A DNA stretch of 64,000 nucleotides from Mesorhizobium tamadayense (lineage in GTDB: Bacteria; Pseudomonadota; Alphaproteobacteria; Rhizobiales; Rhizobiaceae). Location: the NCBI RefSeq assembly GCF_003863365.1, contig NZ_RQXT01000011.1:109237-173236 (forward strand), in the 5' to 3' direction. Shown one piece after another: positions 29,133-38,932 of the stretch. Position 1 is the stretch's first letter. Each line of letters starts with the position of its first letter. The notes below the pieces were generated by a model. The model saw only the letters and a list, made by a program, of their open reading frames with translations, was not told the DNA's origin and did not search any database. A program made the translations under genes and the position numbers.

Positions 29133-30552
29133 GGCGCTCAAATTGAAGCGTGGCATGGGCATTGCCGATGCGCGCGCCATGCACCCCTCGATCGACGTGG
29201 TGGAGGCCGACCCGGAAGCCGACCGCCGCCTGCTCGAAGGCCTTGCCGACTGGTGCGACCGCTACACGCCGTTGGTGGCGATCGACGGCGAGGACGGGCT
29301 GTTCCTCGACGTCACCGGCTGCACGCATCTGTTCGGCGGCGAGCGCGCCATGCAGGACGAGATCCTCACCCGCTTCTTCCAGCAGGGCTTCGATGTCCGC
29401 GCCGGTCTCGCCTCAACGCCGGGCGCCGCCTGGGCGGCGGCGCGCTTCCACGGCGACCGCATCGTCGCCGGCGGCGAGGAGGAGGCGCTGCTGGCACCCT
29501 TGCCGCTTTCGGCGCTGCGCATCGCGCCCGAAACCCGCGCCAGCCTCGAAAGCGTCGGCCTGCGCACGGCGGGCGCCGTGATGGCCGCGCCCCGCGCCCC
29601 GCTCGCTCGCCGCTTCGGCGCCACTTTGCTGCTGCGTCTCGACCAGGCGCTTGGCCGCCTCGACGAGGCGGTGTCGCCGCGCCTTCCAGTCGCGCCGCTT
29701 TCGGTCGAGCGCCATCTTGCCGAACCGATCATGCTCACCGACGACATCGAGCGGCTGGTGAGCCGGCTTGCCGTGGCCTTGAAGGTCGATCTCGAACGCC
29801 GAGGCGAGGGCGCCAGGGCGCTCGCCCTTCTTCTCTTCCGCGTCGACGGCGCCGTCAGCCGCATCGCGGTCGGCACCTCGCGTCCGATGCGCGAGCCGCA
29901 ACTGATCCGAAGACTGTTCCACGAACGGCTCGCAGCACTTGAGCAGAACATCGATGCCGGCTTCGGCTTCGACCTCGTGCGGTTGTCGGTGCTTTCGGTC
30001 GCCGCCTTCGACATGCTGCAGGGCGACCTTGCCGGCGAGGTTGCCGACGACGATGCCGACATCGCTTTGTTCGCCGACCGCATCCGCGCCCGTCTCGGCG
30101 AGGCCGCCGTGCTGAAGCCGGTCGTCGTCGAGAGCCATCTGCCGGAGCGCGCCGTGACCACGGTTCCCTTCGCGGAAGCGCCGCAAAGGCGCATGCCGCC
30201 GAAACAATCCGACCGGACAGCGCCGCCGATGACCATCTTCCCGCCGGAGCGGCCGGTGCGGCTGTTCCGCTCGCCCGAGCCGATCGAGGTGCCGGCGACC
30301 GAGATCCCCGAGGGCCCGCCGATGAATTTCCGCTGGCGCCGCGCGCTCTACCGCGTCGCCCGTGCCGAAGGGCCGGAACGCATCGCCGCCGAATGGTGGC
30401 GGCAGCTGCCCGGCGAGGACGAGGCGCCGACGCGCGACTATTACCGCATCGAGGACAGCGAGGGCCGCCGCTACTGGCTCTATCGCCAGGGCCTCTACAG
30501 CAGCGCCGCGCAGGCCGCGCCGCGCTGGTTCATGCATGGGGTGTTCGCATGA
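28891..30552 (+). CDS. imuB: Inactive Y-family-like polymerase ImuB
   Basis: This 553-residue Y-family homologue bridges DnaE2 to the beta clamp. The polymerase-like fold starts at '[16 protein letters not shown]'. The catalytic acidic residues of Pol IV/V are replaced: [14 protein letters not shown] stands where SIDE-type motifs would be, so it is expected to be non-catalytic, as known for ImuB. The first about 20 residues come from an 18-bp tandem repeat (28905-28958) with several possible starts; ATG 28891 and ATG 28939 are both open. It overlaps imuA by up to 242 bp and dnaE2 by 4 bp. Confidence 0.92.
   Translation: MSTLLRKEEGVRKEEAMRKEGPRKSGQRILSLWFPYLCAERILRQRLGRSWRSRPSDHLPLVISHRDSNAQRIAALDERAEALKLKRGMGIADARAMHPSIDVVEADPEADRRLLEGLADWCDRYTPLVAIDGEDGLFLDVTGCTHLFGGERAMQDEILTRFFQQGFDVRAGLASTPGAAWAAARFHGDRIVAGGEEEALLAPLPLSALRIAPETRASLESVGLRTAGAVMAAPRAPLARRFGATLLLRLDQALGRLDEAVSPRLPVAPLSVERHLAEPIMLTDDIERLVSRLAVALKVDLERRGEGARALALLLFRVDGAVSRIAVGTSRPMREPQLIRRLFHERLAALEQNIDAGFGFDLVRLSVLSVAAFDMLQGDLAGEVADDDADIALFADRIRARLGEAAVLKPVVVESHLPERAVTTVPFAEAPQRRMPPKQSDRTAPPMTIFPPERPVRLFRSPEPIEVPATEIPEGPPMNFRWRRALYRVARAEGPERIAAEWWRQLPGEDEAPTRDYYRIEDSEGRRYWLYRQGLYSSAAQAAPRWFMHGVFA
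28905..28958 (+). repeat. 18-bp purine-rich tandem repeat at the imuB start
   Basis: Three units begin at 28905, 28923 and 28941; the first two share GAGGAAAGAAGAAG and the third GAGGAAAGAAGG. Each unit is six codons in both overlapping frames and contains a Shine-Dalgarno-like GAGGAAAG. Confidence 0.88.
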
Positions 30553-33500
30553 ACGCGCTGACCGCCATCCCCTATGCCGAGTTCGGCATCCAGTCGAACT
30601 TTTCCTTCCTGCGCGGCGCCTCCAAGCCCGAGGAACTGGTGGTCACGGCGAAATTCTACGGCTTTGCCTCGATCGGCCTTGCCGACCGCAACACCGTCGC
30701 CGGCGTGGTGCGCGCCTGGCAGCAGGCCAAGGTCGAAAAGCTTGCCTATCATCCCGGCTGCCGCCTGGTTTTCCGCGACGGCACGCCGGATATTCTCGCC
30801 TATCCCCGCGACCGCAAGGGCTGGGGGCATCTCTGCCGCATGCTGACCCAGGCCAATTTGCGCGACGAGAACGAGAAGGGCGCGACGCTGCTCGAGCTCG
30901 GCGATCTTCTCGAATGGGGCGATCTGATGTCGCTGGCGGTCCTGCCCAGTCCGTCGGGGGGCGCGGAAGATGGTCTCGCGCTCATTAGCCGGCTCAAGGA
31001 TCGCTTTGGCGCGGCGCTCCGGCTGGCAGTGGCGCCGGATTACGGCGGCAATGACCGTTTCCGCATCGAGCAGGCGGCGGCGATGGCCGAGCATGCGCGT
31101 GTCCCGCTGATGGCGACCAACGACGTGCTCTATCATGCCGCCGACCGCCGACCGCTGCAGGACGTGCTCACCGCGATCCGCCTCAACACGCCGGTTTCCG
31201 GGGTCGGGCTGGAGCTGACCGCGAATGCCGAACGTCATCTGAAGCCGCCGCTGGAGATGGCGCGCCTTTTTCGCCGCTATCCGCAAGCGCTGGCGGAGAC
31301 GCTGCGCTTCGCCGAGGAGCTCACCTTCTCGCTCAGCGACCTCGAATACAATTATCCGGACGAGCCGACCGAATCCGGCCTCGGGCCTCAGGCCGAGCTC
31401 GAACGTCTGGCGCGGGAAGGGGCTGCCGTCCGCTACCCGGCCGGTGTTCCCGCCCATGTCACGCAGCGCATCACGGAAGAGCTCGCGCTCATCGAGCGGC
31501 TGAATTACGCGCGCTATTTCCTGACCGTCCACGACATCGTCAAGTTCGCCCGCAGCAAGGACATCCTTTGCCAGGGGCGCGGCTCGGCCGCCAATTCGGT
31601 CATCTGCTTCTGCATCGGCATCACCGAGGTCGGCCCCGACCGGATCGATGCGCTGTTCGAGCGCTTCATCTCCGAGGAACGCAACGAACCGCCGGACATC
31701 GACGTCGACTTCGAGCATGAGCGGCGCGACGAGGTCATCGCCTATATCTACGAGAAATACAGCGCCAAGCGCACCGCGCTCGCCGCCGCCGTCATCAGCT
31801 ATCGCGGCCGTTCGGCCCTGCGCGAGGTGGCCAAGGCCATGGGTCTCTCCGAAGACGTCCGAAGCGCCCTGTCGAGCACCATCTGGGGCTGGTCGACCTC
31901 CGAGCTCGGCGAAAGGGAGGCCAATGCCGGCGGCCTCGACCGCACCGACCCGCTGTCGCGGCAGGTGCTGGAGCGCGCCAACGAGATCATGGGCTTTCCC
32001 CGCCATCTCTCCCAGCATGTCGGCGGCTTCGTCATCACCCGAGACCGGCTTGACGAGGTCGTGCCCATCGTCAAGACGGCGATGGAGGAGCGCAAGATGG
32101 TCGAGTGGGACAAGGACGACCTCGACGCGGTGAAGATCCTCAAGGTGGATGTGCTGGCGCTCGGCATGCTGACCTGCCTGAAGCGCGCCCTGACCCTGCT
32201 CACGCACCATTATCCCAAGGCGCGGGATCCGTTTGGACAACCCTACGTGCTCGCCACCCTCCCGGAAGAGGACGGGCGCGTCTACGCCATGATCTGCCGG
32301 GCCGACACGCTTGGCGTCTTCCAGATCGAATCGCGCGCCCAGATGTCGATGCTGCCGCGGCTCAAGCCTGAAAAGTTCTACGACCTCGTCATCGAGGTGG
32401 CGATCGTGCGGCCCGGCCCGATCCAGGGCGACATGGTGCATCCCTATCTGCGCCGCCGACAGGGCAAGGAGAAGGCCGAATATCCCAAGCCCGAGCTGGA
32501 AGAGATCCTCGGCAAGACGCTGGGCGTGCCGCTGTTCCAGGAACAGGCGATGAAGATCGCCATCGTCGCCGGCGGCTTCAGGCCGGGCGAGGCCGACGAA
32601 TTGCGCCGCGCCATGGCCACCTTCAAGCGCACCGGCACGATCGGCAATTACCGCCAGCGGATGATCGACGGCATGGTCGGCAGGGGTTACGAGAAGGAGT
32701 TCGCCGAGCGCTGCTTCAAGCAGATCGAGGGCTTCGGCGAATATGGCTTCCCGGAAAGCCATGCCGCGTCCTTCGCGCTGCTGGTCTATGCCTCCTGCTG
32801 GTTCAAGACCTTCTATCCCGACGTCTTCTGCGCCGCGATCCTGAATGCGCAGCCGATGGGTTTTTACCAGCCGGCCCAGCTTGTCCGCGACGCGCGCGAC
32901 CACGGCGTCGAGGTGCGCGAGGTCGACATCAACCACTCCGTCTGGGATTGCACACTGGAAGAATCCACCTTCGATCCCTCGCGTCTCCTCGAACGCCATG
33001 CCTCGATGCGCGGCGTCATCGAGACGGCTCATGCCGTGCGGCTCGGTTTCCGCCAGATCAAGGGGTTGTCCGGGGAGCGCATGGATGCCGCCGTTGCCCG
33101 GCGCGGCGACGGCTATCGATCGGTCAGGGATGTCTGGCTGCGTTCGGGCCTCGATGTCGGCGAGATCGAAAGGCTGGCTGAGGCCGACGCCTTCCGCTCG
33201 CTCGGCCTCGACCGCCGCGCGGCGCTCTGGGAGGTGCGCGCGCTCGACGGCAGGAGCGCCGCGGAAAAACTGCCGCTATTCGACCAGCCGTCGCTGCGCC
33301 TGCGCGAGCTGGAACCCGAGACGAAGCTGCCGAAGATGCCGCTCGGCGAGCATGTCGTCCACGACTACCGCTCGCTCGGCCTTTCCCTGAAGGCGCATCC
33401 CGTCGCCTTCCTGCGCGAGCGGCTCACCCGCGCCGGCATCACCCCCAATGCCAGCCTGCCGTCGGTGAGCGATGGCCGCCGCGTCTCCGTCGCCGGCCTG

Positions 33501-33884
33501 GTGCTGGTGCGCCAGCGCCCCGGCAAGGGCAACGCGATCTTCCTCACCCTGGAGGATGAAAAGGCGATCGCCAATGTCATCATCTGGCCGCGCGTCTTCG
33601 ACCGCTTCCGCTCCGTGGTCATGGGCGCGCGCTTCATCCGCGTCACCGGCAAGCTGCAGCACGAATCGGATGTCATCCACATCGTCGCCGACAGGATCGA
33701 GGATCTGACGTCCTGGCTGAGCGTACTTCTGCGGCCACCTACTATCGAGCATCAGCCCGCCGACAGCCCCAGACCGAATGGATCGGAGCGCGCCGCAAGC
33801 CGCGTCCTGCCTGTCCGGCAGGACATCGAGGCTCTATCGGGCACCGCGCAGCAGGTCATGCCCAAGGGGCGCAATTTTCAGTAG
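30549..33884 (+). CDS. dnaE2: Error-prone DNA polymerase DnaE2
   Basis: This 1111-residue C-family polymerase does SOS-induced translesion synthesis. The N-terminal PHP domain starts [17 protein letters not shown]. The palm has [17 protein letters not shown] and catalytic [15 protein letters not shown], with a further acidic motif [13 protein letters not shown]. The little finger and OB domain follow (about 990-1065: [25 protein letters not shown] split over the fold). ATG 30549 overlaps the imuB TGA. The C-terminal 40 residues after 'TSWLSVLL' are variable. Confidence 0.96.
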   Translation: MNALTAIPYAEFGIQSNFSFLRGASKPEELVVTAKFYGFASIGLADRNTVAGVVRAWQQAKVEKLAYHPGCRLVFRDGTPDILAYPRDRKGWGHLCRMLTQANLRDENEKGATLLELGDLLEWGDLMSLAVLPSPSGGAEDGLALISRLKDRFGAALRLAVAPDYGGNDRFRIEQAAAMAEHARVPLMATNDVLYHAADRRPLQDVLTAIRLNTPVSGVGLELTANAERHLKPPLEMARLFRRYPQALAETLRFAEELTFSLSDLEYNYPDEPTESGLGPQAELERLAREGAAVRYPAGVPAHVTQRITEELALIERLNYARYFLTVHDIVKFARSKDILCQGRGSAANSVICFCIGITEVGPDRIDALFERFISEERNEPPDIDVDFEHERRDEVIAYIYEKYSAKRTALAAAVISYRGRSALREVAKAMGLSEDVRSALSSTIWGWSTSELGEREANAGGLDRTDPLSRQVLERANEIMGFPRHLSQHVGGFVITRDRLDEVVPIVKTAMEERKMVEWDKDDLDAVKILKVDVLALGMLTCLKRALTLLTHHYPKARDPFGQPYVLATLPEEDGRVYAMICRADTLGVFQIESRAQMSMLPRLKPEKFYDLVIEVAIVRPGPIQGDMVHPYLRRRQGKEKAEYPKPELEEILGKTLGVPLFQEQAMKIAIVAGGFRPGEADELRRAMATFKRTGTIGNYRQRMIDGMVGRGYEKEFAERCFKQIEGFGEYGFPESHAASFALLVYASCWFKTFYPDVFCAAILNAQPMGFYQPAQLVRDARDHGVEVREVDINHSVWDCTLEESTFDPSRLLERHASMRGVIETAHAVRLGFRQIKGLSGERMDAAVARRGDGYRSVRDVWLRSGLDVGEIERLAEADAFRSLGLDRRAALWEVRALDGRSAAEKLPLFDQPSLRLRELEPETKLPKMPLGEHVVHDYRSLGLSLKAHPVAFLRERLTRAGITPNASLPSVSDGRRVSVAGLVLVRQRPGKGNAIFLTLEDEKAIANVIIWPRVFDRFRSVVMGARFIRVTGKLQHESDVIHIVADRIEDLTSWLSVLLRPPTIEHQPADSPRPNGSERAASRVLPVRQDIEALSGTAQQVMPKGRNFQ

Positions 33885-33949
33885 GATAAAGCATGAGCCC
33901 TTACTCTGGGGCGCTGCAGCGGTGCAGAATCTTGACGCCGGCGGGACAG

Positions 33950-34107
33950 CGCCCCCCTCTGTCCTGCCGGACATCTCCCCCACTTGGGGGGAGATCGGAC
34001 GTCACGCAGACTTTCGCCAATCTCCGGCGTTGCAGGAAGAGCGCCGCGACGAAACTGCCAATCTCCCCCCAAGTTGGGGAGATGGCCGGTAGGCCAGAGG
34101 GGGGCGC
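33950..34107. repeat. RIME-like intergenic repeat, copy 3
   Basis: Inverted blocks 33950-33995 and 34060-34107 carry CTGCCGGACATCTCCCCC-type arms. It lies between convergent dnaE2 and the Trm112 gene. The interior contains CTTTCGCCAATCTCCGGCG, also seen in copy 2. Confidence 0.83.
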
Positions 34108-34152
34108 GAAGGATCACCAACCTTTTTCGTCACCGCATCCGTTGAAGACTCC

Positions 34153-34398
34153 TCACGATGGCCCGCCCAGCCGTGGCGGCGGCGTGAGCGCATCTTCGGC
34201 CGAGATCGTGCGCGCTTCCGAAGGCAGCATGATCGGAATGCCGTCGCGCACCGGATAGGCGAGCTTCGCCACGCGTGAGATCAACTCGCCGCGCTCGGGG
34301 TCCCAGGTCAGCGGTCCCTTGGTCAGCGGGCAGGCAAGCAGTTCCAGTAATTTCGGGTCGACCGTCGCCTTGCGCCCATCACGTCCGTCCGCCGCCAT
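34153..34398 (-). CDS. Trm112/YcaR-family zinc-ribbon-like protein
   Basis: This protein of about 81 residues has the pattern of the Trm112 family: [20 protein letters not shown], '[26 protein letters not shown]'. In yeast and archaea such proteins activate methyltransferases; bacterial forms are unassigned. The start is uncertain: ATG 34398 or GTG 34425. It lies downstream of the LON-domain gene on the same strand, with a large palindrome between them. Confidence 0.87.
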   Translation of the reverse strand: MAADGRDGRKATVDPKLLELLACPLTKGPLTWDPERGELISRVAKLAYPVRDGIPIMLPSEARTISAEDALTPPPRLGGPS

Positions 34399-34430
34399 CG
34401 CACTTTTCCGTTGTCCAATTGCCACGGGCT

Positions 34431-34574
34431 TAAGTGTGCTGAGATTCAGGTGAGGCCGGCCTGCAAATGGCGGCTTCCTGCGCTTCCGGTGCTCACGTAC
34501 TTCAAGTACGCTCCGCTCCGGTTCTCGGAAGCCACCATTTTCGGCTCGGCCTCACCTGAATATCAATACACTTA
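34431..34574. repeat. Long inverted-repeat element (MITE-like palindrome)
   Basis: The outer arms are TAAGTGT (34431-34437) / ACACTTA (34568-34574), continuing imperfectly into perfect 15-bp arms 34444-34458 / 34547-34561 (ATTCAGGTGAGGCCG). Inner arms GGCTTCC/GGAAGCC and the central CGTACTT-C-AAGTACG continue the cruciform. The TAA stop of the LON-domain gene lies in the right end. It could act as a transcript 3' end or be a non-autonomous element. Confidence 0.82.
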
Positions 34575-35243
34575 CTGTATGCTGGAGCCAAAATCCTCAT
34601 CCTCGCGCGCCAGCGTTATTTCGGTGATGGCGATCAGCGTCTCGGCGCGCGTCTTCAAGTCCGCGGCCTCGAGCAGCGCCTGCTTCTCGGCCGGCCCATA
34701 GGGCGCCATCATCGACAGGGCATTGACCAGCATGGCGTTCTCGGCGCGGCTGACGCTTTCCCAGTCGGCCTCGAGGTCGTTGGCCTGCAGGTAGGCGCGA
34801 AACGCCTTGAGCAGAGCCGGCCGGTCGACCTCGGCGCCGGCTGGATCCTCCTCGAGATCGGCGAGGAAGGCCGCGATCCGGCATTGCCGGAACGGCGTCC
34901 TGACCGTCAGCTCCTGCGTGACGCGGAAGCGGCAGACACCTTGCAGCGAGATCAGGTAGCGGCCGTCGCCGGTCTCGGCGAGCGAGATGATGCGCCCGGC
35001 GCAGCCGACGCTGCACAGCTCCGGCCCGCCGTCGTCGCGCAGCGCGCCGTCGAGACTTGGCTGGATCATGCCGATCAGCCGGGACCCGGCCATCGCCTCA
35101 TCGATCATCTGCAGGTAACGCGGCTCGAAAATGTTGAGCGGCATGCGGCCGCCCGGCAGGAGCAGCGCTCCGGCGAGCGGAAACACCGGGATCGTCGACG
35201 GCAAATCCCTCGCGAGCCGGTAGCGGGCGTTTCCGACCTGCAC
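34572..35243 (-). CDS. LON peptidase substrate-binding domain protein
   Basis: This 223-residue protein consists of a LON N-terminal domain without ATPase or protease parts: IPVFPLAGALLLPGGRMPLNIFEPRYLQMI, CSVGCAGRI, GRYLISLQGVCRFRV, then a helical tail ending DEDFGSSIQ. Such stand-alone proteins are common and of unknown role. GTG 35243 is chosen because GGAGG lies six bases upstream. A 14-bp direct repeat (CCTGCACTTCAACC) surrounds this start region. It is followed by the long palindrome. Confidence 0.86.
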   Translation of the reverse strand: MQVGNARYRLARDLPSTIPVFPLAGALLLPGGRMPLNIFEPRYLQMIDEAMAGSRLIGMIQPSLDGALRDDGGPELCSVGCAGRIISLAETGDGRYLISLQGVCRFRVTQELTVRTPFRQCRIAAFLADLEEDPAGAEVDRPALLKAFRAYLQANDLEADWESVSRAENAMLVNALSMMAPYGPAEKQALLEAADLKTRAETLIAITEITLAREDEDFGSSIQ

Positions 35244-35446
35244 TTCAACCCTCCGCCTGCACTTCAACCTTCGAAAGCGTCGCCGGCCAGCGTGTCAAAC
35301 CTGCGGTCTCCTCCGACGCAGCCCGGCTCATTCAACCCTTCATCGCAGGGCAAGCCGTTCTCGCCTGCCGCCTATCTGGCGCAGTCGCCGCCTTGTGCAA
35401 GCCCCTTACCCAGCAAAAGGGGCCGGCAGCAAAGCCGGCAAAACGC

Positions 35447-36508
35447 TCAGGAGAACAACAGCGATGACAGCTTGCGCCGCGCCGCAAGCGTGGCCTCGTC
35501 GGTCATCCCCCATGCCTCGAAGAATTTCAAGAGCTGCGCCCGTGCGCCGTCGTCGTTCCACGCCCTGTCGGCCTTGACGATGGCCAGCAGATTGTCGGCG
35601 GCCTGCATCCGCTCGCCGCGCGCGTTCTGCACCATCGCCAGGTCGAACCGCGCCTGATGATCGTTCGGATCGGCGGCGAGCCGCCGCTCGAACTCCGCCG
35701 GATTGCCAAGCGCCGCCGCTTCCGCCGCAAGCGTCATCTTGGCGCGCAGCGCCGCAAGCGCCGGTGCGTCCTTCTTGTCCTCCGGCGCCTTCGCCAGCAC
35801 CGCCTCGGCGCTCTGTGCGTCGCCTGCGTCGAACAGTATCTCACCCAGGCCCGCGATCGCCTCGATGGTTTCGGGCGCCTGCTCAATGATCGCGTCGTAG
35901 ATGTCAGCCGCGGTCTGGACGTCGCCCGCCTCGTGCGCCTCGCCGGCCGCTGCCAGCGCGTCGGTGATCTGCGGCGCGCCGCCACCGCCCTTGCCGCCGA
36001 CCTTCTGGATGAACTGCGTGATCTGGCTCTCTGGAATCGCGCCCATGAAGCCGTCGACCGGCTGGCCGTCCTTGAAGGCGATGACCGCGGGAATGGACTG
36101 GATGCCGAGCTGGCCGGCGATCGAGGGGTGGTCGTCGATATTCATCTTGACCAGCTTGACCTTGCCGCCGGCAGCCTGGACCGCCTTTTCGATCTGCGGT
36201 GTCAGCTGCTTGCAAGGGCCGCACCAGGGCGCCCAGAAGTCGACCAGCACCGGCTGGCGGCGCGATTCCTGGATGACGTCGGCGGCGAACGTCGCGGTCG
36301 TGGTGTCCTTGACCAGGTCGGCGGCCGCCGGCGCCTCGCCGAGCGATACCTTGGCACGGTCGCCGCCGCCATACTGGACGGACTGGGCGTACTGGCCGGC
36401 ATTGCCGCCAAATGAGCCGCTGAACGGGTTGTTGTCACTCATATCGTCGCCCTTTCGGTCGCCGGCGTCGGGACGCGGCGCGTCATTGTCGGAATTCGAT
36501 TTCGCCAT
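35447..36508 (-). CDS. Thioredoxin with C-terminal TPR-like repeats (YbbN/CnoX-like)
   Basis: This 353-residue cytoplasmic protein has a polar Gly-rich N-terminus (1-60), a thioredoxin domain (about 65-175) with active site WAPWCGPCKQ (Cys96, Cys99) and cis-Pro in QSIPAVIAF, then helical TPR-like repeats to the end. E. coli CnoX/YbbN of this architecture is a redox-regulated holdase co-operating with GroEL; here the CGPC motif is intact. Alternative start: ATG 36442 (MSDNNPF). Spacing to the ProX-like gene upstream is 42 bp, so they may be co-transcribed. Confidence 0.9.
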   Translation of the reverse strand: MAKSNSDNDAPRPDAGDRKGDDMSDNNPFSGSFGGNAGQYAQSVQYGGGDRAKVSLGEAPAAADLVKDTTTATFAADVIQESRRQPVLVDFWAPWCGPCKQLTPQIEKAVQAAGGKVKLVKMNIDDHPSIAGQLGIQSIPAVIAFKDGQPVDGFMGAIPESQITQFIQKVGGKGGGGAPQITDALAAAGEAHEAGDVQTAADIYDAIIEQAPETIEAIAGLGEILFDAGDAQSAEAVLAKAPEDKKDAPALAALRAKMTLAAEAAALGNPAEFERRLAADPNDHQARFDLAMVQNARGERMQAADNLLAIVKADRAWNDDGARAQLLKFFEAWGMTDEATLAARRKLSSLLFS

Positions 36509-36529
36509 CCATGTGGCGATCAGCCCCTA

Positions 36530-36580
36530 ACTTTCAAGATAATGGGACTTTCAAGGTAACGAGACTTTCAAGATAACAGG
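36530..36580. repeat. 17-bp tandem triplication spanning a gene 3' end
   Basis: Three copies of ACTTTCAAGATAA-type 17-mers start at 36530, 36547 and 36564 with two or three differences. The third copy (in map order) encodes the last codons of the ProX-like gene, and its TGA lies in the middle copy. Confidence 0.88.
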
Positions 36581-37051
36581 ATCGTGGCCGGTTGCCTCGA
36601 CGAATCTGACGAGATCGGCGGCGGCAATGGTCGTCGTCGCCTCATTGGTCAGCGGGTGGCCGTTGATGACCTCGTGGCTCATCAACTCCTGGTCGAGAAC
36701 CACCTTCACCCGTCCGGCCGTGTCGTTGATCAGGCCGAAGACGGTGACCGCGCCGGGAATGACGCCGAGCAGCTCCATCAGCATTTCCGGCTTGCCGAAC
36801 GACACGCGGCCGGAAGCACCGATCAGGTGATGGATTTGCTTGAGGTCGACCTCCGCCTCCTCGCCCACCGTGACGAGAAAGAAATTGTCCTTCTTGTCCT
36901 TGAGGAAGAGGTTCTTGGTGTGGCCGCCTGGGATCTCGCCGCGCAGCGCCTGCGAATCGGCGACCGTGAACAAGGGCGGATGGCGCACCGTCGAGGCGGA
37001 GATGCCGAGATCGGCAAGAAAGGCATAAAGCTCGCATTCGGTCTTCGGCAT
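36551..37051 (-). CDS. Prolyl-tRNA synthetase-associated (ProXp-ala/PrdX-type) deacylase
   Basis: This stand-alone YbaK-fold editing protein of 166 residues is predicted to hydrolyse Ala-tRNA(Pro) in trans. Signatures are HPPLFTVADSQALRGEIPGGHTKNLFLKD (in two parts) and GVIPGAVTVFGLIND with the catalytic Lys in 'TKNLFLKD'. ATG 37051 is supported by GAGGA four bases upstream; ATG 37066 and 37063 are also open. The C-terminus lies in a 17-bp tandem repeat. Confidence 0.9.
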   Translation of the reverse strand: MPKTECELYAFLADLGISASTVRHPPLFTVADSQALRGEIPGGHTKNLFLKDKKDNFFLVTVGEEAEVDLKQIHHLIGASGRVSFGKPEMLMELLGVIPGAVTVFGLINDTAGRVKVVLDQELMSHEVINGHPLTNEATTTIAAADLVRFVEATGHDPVILKVSLP

Positions 37052-37258
37052 CGGTCCTCGCATCATCCGGAAAGCTCATGCCGTTTACGGCCAACCATGC
37101 CCTCGGGGCAAGATCGCCCGGGTGGGCCAACGCAATCCGCCTGTCGAAACGAACCTTCGGTGTATGAAGAGCCAGCTCCAAAAAGACCGTCATTTCCCTG
37201 TTGCAATCGGCGCGCTCTTCGGCCATATAGGCGCGGCTTGCGGCCCAAGGCCGCGCGA

Positions 37259-37333
37259 GCGGGTGTAGCTCAGGGGTAGAGCACAACCTTGCCAAGGTTG
37301 GGGTCGGGCGTTCGAATCGCCTCACCCGCTCCA
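37259..37333 (+). tRNA. tRNA-Gly (GCC anticodon)
   Basis: Acceptor arms GCGGGTG (37259-37265) / CACCCGC (37323-37329) pair perfectly, with discriminator T and encoded CCA (37331-37333). The D arm is GCTC-GAGC, the anticodon loop TTGCCAA gives anticodon GCC, and the T loop is TTCGAAT. The terminator at 37361 follows. Confidence 0.97.
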
Positions 37334-37360
37334 GTTTCCTCACCGAGGATCAAGCAAACG

Positions 37361-37386
37361 AAAAGCCGCGGTTTCCGCGGCTTTTT
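37361..37386 (+). terminator. Rho-independent terminator after tRNA-Gly
   Basis: The stem AAAAGCCGCGG / CCGCGGCTTTT with a TTT loop ends in a T-run. It is symmetric, with A-run and T-run on both sides, so it may also end the minus-strand Lrp-type gene. Confidence 0.9.
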
Positions 37387-37424
37387 CGCATTTTGAGGCT
37401 GGCCGAAAGCCGCTTTCGCGGGGT

Positions 37425-37865
37425 CTACGCCAGCCTCGCCCTCGTCGTCCTCGGCGTCGCCAGCAAAAGGCTCGTCTCGCTGCCCGTTATGCCGGGGATC
37501 AGCCGTATCCGCCGCAGCACCGCATCGAAATCGGTCAGCGAGGCGGTGCCGAGCTCGACCACAAGGTCCCAGCGGCCGTTGGTGGTGTGAATGGTGGAAA
37601 TCTCCGGAAAGCCGCCGAGCGCCCGGATGACGCGGTCGGCGGCATGGCCCTCGATCTCGATCATCATGACGCCGCGTATCTTCTGGTCGACCGCGTCGGC
37701 GCGCAGTACCACCGTATAGCCGATGATCTCGCCGGATTTTTCCAGCCGCTCCATGCGTGCCCTGACCGTCGCGCGCGACAGGCCGAGATCGAGCGCGAGG
37801 TCAGAGACGCTGCGCCGCGCATCGTGCCTGAGAAGCGTCACCAGCCTTTCGTCGAGCGAGTCCAT
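37425..37865 (-). CDS. Lrp/AsnC-family regulator of arginine catabolism (inferred)
   Basis: This 146-residue DNA-binding protein has an N-terminal winged helix: LDERLVTLLRHDARRSVSDLA then LGLSRATVRARMERLEKSG, and a C-terminal RAM ligand-binding domain (about 65-140, GRWDLVVELG). It is divergent from arginase with 132 bp between the starts, the arrangement of ArcR-type regulators that induce arginase and ornithine cyclodeaminase in agrobacteria. Regulation of the neighbouring operon is inference from position. Confidence 0.88.
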   Translation of the reverse strand: MDSLDERLVTLLRHDARRSVSDLALDLGLSRATVRARMERLEKSGEIIGYTVVLRADAVDQKIRGVMMIEIEGHAADRVIRALGGFPEISTIHTTNGRWDLVVELGTASLTDFDAVLRRIRLIPGITGSETSLLLATPRTTRARLA

Positions 37866-37875
37866 GATTGTCCAT

Positions 37876-37921
37876 TTCGATCGAATTCTATGTCCAATAT
37901 GATAGATTACCCTTTTCGAAA
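37876..37921. promoter_or_regulatory. Candidate Lrp-type operators upstream of arginase
   Basis: Two TTCGA dyads, TTCGATCGAA (37876-37885) and TTTCGAAA (37914-37921), lie 38 bp apart in the divergent promoter region. Lrp-family proteins often bind such phased AT-flanked dyads. Confidence 0.4.
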
Positions 37922-37997
37922 TGCCAATTTCGCCTGTTCAAACCGCCAGACCGCAATGGTTCACTGCTTCGATCAATCGCAAGGGCGGAAAAGAATC

Positions 37998-38930
37998 ATG
38001 CGCTGCAGGATCGTTGGCGCGCCGGTGCAGGACGGTGCGGGCAGGATGGGATGCGAGATGGGGCCGAGCGCGCTGCGCACCGCGGGGCTTGTTTCGGTGC
38101 TGTCGGAGCTTGGCCATGAGGTCGAGGACTGGGGCGCGGTGCAGAAGGCTCAGTCGCGCGCGGTCGTCCATGGCAATCTCGCCTTGAAGGCCCTGCCGGA
38201 GATTTCCGCCTGGACGGCGTCGATTGCCGAGACCGCCTATGTGGCTTCGAAGGACGCGATGCCGATCTTTCTCGGCGGCGACCACTCGATCTCCGCTGGC
38301 ACCGTCTCCGGCGTAGCCCGCCGCGCCGCCGAACGCGGCCGGCCGCTCTTCGTGCTCTGGCTCGACGCGCACCCGGATTTCCACACGCTCGACACCACCA
38401 CCAGCGGCAACCTGCACGGCGTGCCGCTCGCCTATGCCAGCGGCCGGCCGGGCTTTTTGGGCTATTTCCCCGATCTGCCGACCGCCGTCGACCCCGCCCG
38501 CGTCTGTACCATGGGCCTGCGCAGCGTCGATCCGGCCGAGCGCCGGGCGCTGAACGAAGCCGGCGTCACCGTGCACGACATGCGCGCCATCGACGAGCAT
38601 GGTATCGCGCCGCTGCTGCGCGCCTTCTTGCGCCTCGTCGAGAAGGAAAACGGGCTGCTGCATGTCAGCCTCGACGTCGACTTCCTCGACCCGTCGATCG
38701 CGCCGGCCGTCGGCACCACGGTGCCGGGTGGCGCCACCTTCCGCGAGGCGCATCTGCTGATGGAGATGCTGTCCGACAGCGGCCTGGTCTCCAGCCTCGA
38801 CCTTGTCGAGCTGAACCCGTTCCTCGACGAGCGCGGCCGCACAGCGACCCTGATGGTCGATCTCACCGGCAGCCTGATGGGCCGCCGCATCATGGACCGC
38901 CCGACCCGCAGCCATTCCGGAAGCCTCTGA
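37998..38930 (+). CDS. rocF: Arginase
   Basis: This 310-residue enzyme hydrolyses arginine to ornithine and urea using a Mn(II) pair. Metal-binding motifs are FLGGDHS, WLDAHPDFHT and SLDVDFLDPSIAP. Start ATG 37998 gives MRCRIVGAPVQDGAGRMG, the usual arginase N-terminus. It is followed two bases after its stop by ornithine cyclodeaminase, so ornithine is channelled to proline. Confidence 0.95.
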   Translation: MRCRIVGAPVQDGAGRMGCEMGPSALRTAGLVSVLSELGHEVEDWGAVQKAQSRAVVHGNLALKALPEISAWTASIAETAYVASKDAMPIFLGGDHSISAGTVSGVARRAAERGRPLFVLWLDAHPDFHTLDTTTSGNLHGVPLAYASGRPGFLGYFPDLPTAVDPARVCTMGLRSVDPAERRALNEAGVTVHDMRAIDEHGIAPLLRAFLRLVEKENGLLHVSLDVDFLDPSIAPAVGTTVPGGATFREAHLLMEMLSDSGLVSSLDLVELNPFLDERGRTATLMVDLTGSLMGRRIMDRPTRSHSGSL

Positions 38931-38932
38931 CC

